A model generated the notes under the pieces. The model saw nothing but the letters and a program-made list of their open reading frames with translations, was not told where the DNA came from and ran no database searches. From VRUB01 sp046758085 (lineage in GTDB: Bacteria > Pseudomonadota > Gammaproteobacteria > Acidiferrobacterales > SPGG2): DNA of 22,867 bases. Shown in pieces: positions 22,451 through 22,867 of this stretch. Each line of letters opens with the position of its first letter. The stretch's first letter is position 1. The stretch covers positions 1 through 22,867 of the forward strand of contig JBHHZP010000048.1 of NCBI GenBank assembly GCA_046758085.1, read 5' to 3'. The translations under genes were made by a program, and so were the position numbers.

Positions 22451-22867
22451 TCAAGCGTGCCCCTGAGGGGTGGTGCCGACTAAGCCCTGGCGCAGCGGTG
22501 GGCTGGCTGACATCTTGATTGATTTCACAGTGAGGACGGGCAAGTGCATAAAGTATAGTGCGAACGGTAAGTAGACCACCTGCATGACTACGAGGGCATT
22601 CGGCACGGGCGGCGTCGCGGTGCGCACGTTCTGGATAACAAACCAAGCGCCTGCGCCAAACGCGAGGAGGAAGTAAGCCAGCAGTTCTGGCGGCCAAATC
22701 GGATAGTCCAACCAATCCACCAGTAGGACAAGAAAAAGCCAGCAGGTTGCGATCAAGGCGAGCGCATAGCCTGCACCTGCTTCCCAGCGTGAGAGCCGTT
22801 CCGCCAGTAACCAGCGCACGTAACCGGCGGAGATCGCAAACGGCAATAGCACGCACGGGGCGAGTAG
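22451..22867 (-). CDS. Hypothetical membrane protein, truncated by the window edge
   Basis: The frame is open to the right edge of the window, so the N terminus is probably missing; the first in-window start would be GTG at 22852 (133 residues), but the codons upstream continue a hydrophobic helix. About three to four membrane segments are visible: the first reads LLPFAISAGYVRWLLAE, then ALALIATCWLFLVLLVDWL, ELLAYFLLAFGAGAWFVI, and VVMQVVYLPFALYFM. The C-terminal tail is short and polar. I recognise no family. The 155 bp between its end and tRNA-Met contain no clear element beyond a short AGCTG-CGATT-CAGCT hairpin. Confidence 0.55.
   Translation of the reverse strand, partial: LLAPCVLLPFAISAGYVRWLLAERLSRWEAGAGYALALIATCWLFLVLLVDWLDYPIWPPELLAYFLLAFGAGAWFVIQNVRTATPPVPNALVVMQVVYLPFALYFMHLPVLTVKSIKMSASPPLRQGLVGTTPQGHA

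Overview
This window looks like a stretch of chromosome from a GC-rich free-living Gammaproteobacterium. The main evidence is gene order: a hemA-prfA-prmC cluster faces, on the other strand, a TPR lipoprotein-lolB-ispE-tRNA-Gln-prs-rplY-pth-ychF series, which is a classical gammaproteobacterial housekeeping neighbourhood. LolB, the MsrPQ pair and the HslVU protease agree with a diderm proteobacterium. I cannot name the genus. No phage, transposase, integrase, plasmid or CRISPR gene is visible.

Left part (1-8000): protein quality control and envelope repair. htpX (membrane metalloprotease) is convergent with a DUF1223 thioredoxin-fold gene. msrP-msrQ (periplasmic methionine sulfoxide repair) follow. 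Next come hslV-hslU (ATP-dependent protease) and an Hsp20 chaperone, then argB. A full-consensus sigma-32 promoter precedes hsp20, a near-consensus one precedes htpX, and a weaker one may precede hslV, so this is a small heat-shock neighbourhood. A strong intrinsic terminator closes hsp20.

Middle part (8000-14650): an orphan DUF2442 gene and a PEP mutase/isocitrate lyase superfamily gene on the plus strand. On the minus strand run cstA-like transporter, hemA, prfA and prmC. HemA makes glutamate-1-semialdehyde for heme, PrfA is release factor 1, and PrmC methylates its GGQ glutamine. A divergent CstA-like gene sits between hemA and the lipoprotein-lolB group.

Right part (14800-22867): TPR lipoprotein, lolB and ispE are tightly packed (4-nt overlap, then 3 nt). 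tRNA-Gln begins 6 nt after ispE. Behind it lie two tandem copies of a roughly 165-bp structured element that re-uses the tRNA 3' end. Then prs, rplY, pth and ychF, an elongator tRNA-Met with its own promoter, and a truncated membrane-protein gene at the right edge.

The most unusual signals are non-coding. (1) A heptamer element (CAAGTNN, about four units, usually followed by an inverted arm) lies immediately after four different stop codons (argB, prfA, prs, ychF), always in the sense direction; at prfA it runs into the prmC reading frame and supplies its N-terminal extension. (2) The tRNA-Gln-associated tandem element has a 14-of-15 closing stem and an encoded CCA end.
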